From Candidatus Aenigmatarchaeota archaeon (GTDB lineage: Archaea; Aenigmatarchaeota; Aenigmatarchaeia; QMZP01): a stretch of 6,377 nucleotides of DNA. This document shows positions 4,331 through 6,377 of this stretch, piece after piece (position 1 is the stretch's first letter; the number at the start of each line of letters is the position of its first letter). The position numbers and the translations under genes were made by a program. The notes beneath the pieces are model-generated. The model was not told the origin of the DNA, ran no database searches, and saw only the letters and a list, made by a program, of their open reading frames with translations. The stretch spans positions 1 to 6,377 of the forward strand of contig JACQOC010000003.1 of assembly GCA_016202785.1 (NCBI GenBank). The letters are read 5' to 3'.

Positions 4331-5224
4331 ATGGCCAAGCCGGTTTTGCTGGCAGTTGCGGCAATCCTTTTCTTCTCCATCCTGGCTTTCCTGGCCGTGG
4401 CGGACGGCCCGAAAGCGGAAATAAGGTCGTTCCACATCATCGGCAAAGGCATTGCCATCGCCACAACGGACGCGCAGGATTTCCTGCCGCTAAAGATTGG
4501 CATCGGCCGGATGCTGCTGCGCATCGGGGACGAGAACTCCACGGTGGCGGCCGGCGTCCTGCACCTGGGCGAAGACCAGTACCGGATGCGTAACATAACC
4601 ACCGGCAACAAGACGTTTTCCGGCCTGCTGTACCTTAACGGTTCGCAATCCGGCAGCTTCAGCATATCGGCTTACATCAAAGCGGAGGCCGAAATCTGGT
4701 TCGGCAAGCTCACCATCGGCGGGAAGGACTACAACGCTTACATCCTGGGCGTGGAGCGCAAGCAGACGGAAATGGAGAAAGGCAAGGACGTTATGGATGC
4801 CTGCGCTTCCAACCCGGAGCGCTGCCGCGAGCTGGGGAAAGGGGTCGGCAATGCCTGCGATAAGCTGGATACGCATGACTGCCGGGAGAAGATAGCTGAC
4901 TTCTGCGCGAACAACCCGCAGGATCCGAGATGTGTGGCGGTCTTCCGGCACTATTGCTCCGGCCACCAAGAGGACAGCAAATGCCGGGATGAACTGCGCA
5001 AACTGTGCGCAAGCGACCCGGCCGCCGAGGGCTGCCCGGGTTTCTGCAAGGAGCATCCGGCCATCTGCACCAAAGCCCGGCTAAAACTGGAACTGGAGCA
5101 GAAGAAGGGGCAGATGAAAGAGGCCATCGAGGAGGCCAAGGACGGCTTCAAGGATGCCAAGGAAGCGGCCCGCGAGGCCTTGAAGCAGTCCAGGAACCAG
5201 TCGAACGGCACCGGGCGCGGTTAA
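4331..5224 (+). CDS. Secreted or membrane-anchored protein with six cysteine pairs, function unknown
   Basis: I do not recognise a named family. The 297-residue product starts with a hydrophobic segment (3-24) ending in AVADG, either a signal peptide or an anchor. Residues 26-142 look beta-rich and contain four N-glycosylation sequons (N69, N88, N93, N103); two more lie at the C-terminus (N289, N292). Residues 158-246 hold twelve cysteines as six pairs: 158/165, 176/184, 192/201, 209/218, 226/235 and 239/246. Within-pair spacing is 7-9, and several pairs contain an NP or DP turn, which suggests repeated disulfide-linked helical hairpins outside the cell. Residues 249-286 form a highly charged Lys/Glu/Ala helix, possibly a coiled coil. 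The start is ATG 4331, supported by TATA spacing and by the signal-like segment; TTG 4283 would add 16 residues and overlap padR. It is probably co-transcribed with the small membrane protein 2 bases downstream. Confidence 0.8.
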   Translation: MAKPVLLAVAAILFFSILAFLAVADGPKAEIRSFHIIGKGIAIATTDAQDFLPLKIGIGRMLLRIGDENSTVAAGVLHLGEDQYRMRNITTGNKTFSGLLYLNGSQSGSFSISAYIKAEAEIWFGKLTIGGKDYNAYILGVERKQTEMEKGKDVMDACASNPERCRELGKGVGNACDKLDTHDCREKIADFCANNPQDPRCVAVFRHYCSGHQEDSKCRDELRKLCASDPAAEGCPGFCKEHPAICTKARLKLELEQKKGQMKEAIEEAKDGFKDAKEAAREALKQSRNQSNGTGRG

Positions 5225-5226
5225 AG

Positions 5227-5469
5227 ATGGAACGGAACATCCTGATCGGCATCGTGGCGGCGGTCATCGTGCTGGCGGCGGCTTTCATGGTTTTCAATAG
5301 CCAGGCGCCTAGCGATCAAGCAGCGCAGGAGCAGCAGGCTGCGCCGGGGCCGGCCGGTCAGCAGCCGGAGCCGCCGGATGCGGCGTTCGCGGCGGTCGAC
5401 GAAAGCATGGAGCAGGCGGTAGCTGACATTGACGTCACGGACATAGAACAGGCGCTGGCGCAGCCTTAG
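5227..5469 (+). CDS. Small single-pass membrane protein with acidic C-terminal helix, function unknown
   Basis: This is an 80-residue protein. Residues 4-23 (NILIGIVAAVIVLAAAFMVF) form one membrane helix after a short charged start. Residues 25-52 form a Gln/Ala/Pro-rich low-complexity linker with GPAGQQPEPPD. Residues 55-78 form an acidic stretch, AVDESMEQAVADIDVTDIEQALA, with a periodic pattern suited to an amphipathic helix that could bind a partner. The ATG lies 2 bases after the stop of the cysteine-pair gene with no Shine-Dalgarno sequence, so translational coupling in a shared transcript is likely. It has no recognisable family. A longer in-frame reading back to 5005 would overlap the well-supported upstream gene and is rejected. 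Its stop is separated by one base from the stop of the convergent propeller gene. It may anchor or accompany the cysteine-pair protein at the membrane, which is inference. Confidence 0.75.
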   Translation: MERNILIGIVAAVIVLAAAFMVFNSQAPSDQAAQEQQAAPGPAGQQPEPPDAAFAAVDESMEQAVADIDVTDIEQALAQP

Positions 5470-5470
5470 C

Positions 5471-6377
5471 TTATTTATCGCTAGTGTACCGGTGGCGTTT
5501 GCCGGCATAATGCCGGGAGCCGGTATAGGACTTGTCCAGAAAATTATAGGACACGCCTGCCGTTCCGCCGGCCGCCGCGCGGTAGCCGGCTGCGCTTGAT
5601 GCCGGCGGCGACCATACCAGCTGGAACGGTTCCGGCCCGCTAGCGCTATCCGGCTCGAACGGCGCCTGCACCGTCGAGCTGGTGCCGAAATCCCAGAGAA
5701 GCGTGCCGGTTTCTTTGTCGAAAGCGTGCAGCTTGCAGCCATGGGAACCGATGAGCAGCATGCCGTCATGCACCACCGGCACGCTCCATACCGCCGCGCT
5801 CGTCGCGGTTTTCCATTTCAAGGCATGGGTCGGGAGCGCGACCGCATAGACGTTGAAGTCGGCTGAGCCCAGGTACATGGTATTCCCGTCGAAAGCCGGC
5901 TCGTCGCAGGTCAGGTCCTTGGCCTGGAACCGCCAGTCAAGGTTGCCGTCCAGCGCGAAGACCTGCATCGCGCCGTCATGGCTGCCCAGATATATGCGGT
6001 TGTCATGCACCACCGGGTTCTGGAAGCATTCGCTTTTCAGGCTTGCGACCCAGAGCTGCTTGCCCCGCTCGTCGACGGCATACAGCCGCTTGCGGTAGGA
6101 GGAGAAATAGATCCGGCCGTCGTGATAGGCCGGCCGGCAGGTCACGAGGCCGTTGGCCTGGAACGACCACCTGAGCCTGCCGGCAAGCGACAGGCAATAC
6201 AGGTTGCCGTCATAGCTGCCGAAGAATATCGAGCCGTTGCCGAGAACCGGTGACGAGCATATCGGCCCGTTGCTGGCGAAGCTCCAAAGGGGCTGGCCTG
6301 ATTTTGACAGTGCGTATAGCTTGCCGTCCTCGCAGCCGAACACCACCATGCCGTCCGCGACCAGCGGCTGCGTATAG
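5471..6377 (-). CDS. PQQ-type (BamB-like) beta-propeller repeat protein, 5' partial
   Basis: The minus-strand frame is open through the right edge, so the N-terminus is outside the window; an in-frame ATG at 6349 lies inside a repeat and is not the likely start. Counting from that codon, tryptophans recur at 22, 61, 100, 139, 179 and 219, a period of 39-40 residues, each at the end of a blade motif such as LYALSKSGQPLW or HAFDKETGTLLW. The next strand carries the P-V...G.IY.GS.DG pattern typical of PQQ-like repeats. At least six blades are visible. Such propellers usually act as extracytoplasmic scaffolds or, with a bound quinone, as dehydrogenases; no PQQ dehydrogenase active-site motif was recognised, so a scaffold role is more likely. 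Residues 225-292 are non-repetitive and end in a Tyr/Arg/His-rich tail. Cys31, 71, 108 and 148 fall at similar positions in four blades. Confidence 0.9.
   Translation of the reverse strand, partial: YTQPLVADGMVVFGCEDGKLYALSKSGQPLWSFASNGPICSSPVLGNGSIFFGSYDGNLYCLSLAGRLRWSFQANGLVTCRPAYHDGRIYFSSYRKRLYAVDERGKQLWVASLKSECFQNPVVHDNRIYLGSHDGAMQVFALDGNLDWRFQAKDLTCDEPAFDGNTMYLGSADFNVYAVALPTHALKWKTATSAAVWSVPVVHDGMLLIGSHGCKLHAFDKETGTLLWDFGTSSTVQAPFEPDSASGPEPFQLVWSPPASSAAGYRAAAGGTAGVSYNFLDKSYTGSRHYAGKRHRYTSDK

Noticed and set aside
5502..5516. Palindrome CCGGCAT-A-ATGCCGG near the convergent gene ends as a terminator
   Set aside because: It is a perfect repeat, but it lies inside the propeller coding sequence, has no following T-tract on either strand, and CCGG/GCCGG words are frequent in this DNA, so chance is likely.
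1..6377. CRISPR arrays, insertion sequences, attachment sites, introns or toxin-antitoxin pairs
   Set aside because: No regularly spaced repeats, transposase or integrase motifs, tRNA-end duplications or toxin-antitoxin-like gene pairs were seen on reading both strands.

Overview
The window looks like a GC-rich archaeal genome fragment. The best evidence is a complete small-subunit ribosomal protein S8e gene, a family found only in archaea and eukaryotes. Supporting evidence is an intron-less tRNA without an encoded CCA end, and AT-rich TATA-like boxes centred about 24 to 32 nt upstream of most start codons with almost no Shine-Dalgarno sequences, which suggests leaderless transcription. Short genes, tight spacing and small membrane-anchored proteins of unknown function would suit a DPANN-type lineage such as Micrarchaeota or Diapherotrites, but that placement is a guess from style, not a demonstrated assignment.

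Layout from left to right: (1) the 3' part of a YggS/PLPBP-family pyridoxal-phosphate homeostasis gene, followed by a hairpin; (2) tRNA-Arg(CCG); (3) a membrane-anchored endonuclease related to archaeal Holliday junction resolvases; (4) ribosomal protein S8e; (5) a two-gene unit made of a fused ArsR-type winged helix plus hemerythrin-like regulator and an Ftr1-type iron permease 3 bp downstream; (6) a single-domain KaiC-like ATPase; (7) a PadR-family regulator; (8) a secreted or membrane-anchored protein with six consecutive cysteine pairs, followed 2 bp later by an 80-residue single-pass membrane protein; (9) on the minus strand, the 3' part of a PQQ-type beta-propeller gene that runs off the right edge and converges on the small membrane protein gene with one base between the stop codons.

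The left third is mostly housekeeping (PLP homeostasis, tRNA, translation). The middle is the most interpretable accessory module: a regulator with a DNA-binding domain, a Cys cluster and a complete set of candidate di-iron ligands sits directly upstream of an iron transporter, which suggests iron- or oxygen-responsive control of iron uptake. The right third is an envelope-related group: a small PadR regulator, then a promoter with a perfect inverted repeat just below its TATA box, driving the cysteine-pair protein and its small membrane partner, and opposite them a propeller with cysteines recurring at equivalent blade positions. A functional link between the iron module and the envelope group is not shown by the sequence.

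No CRISPR array, insertion sequence, integrase, rRNA or replication origin was seen. No intergenic stretch exceeds 300 bases.
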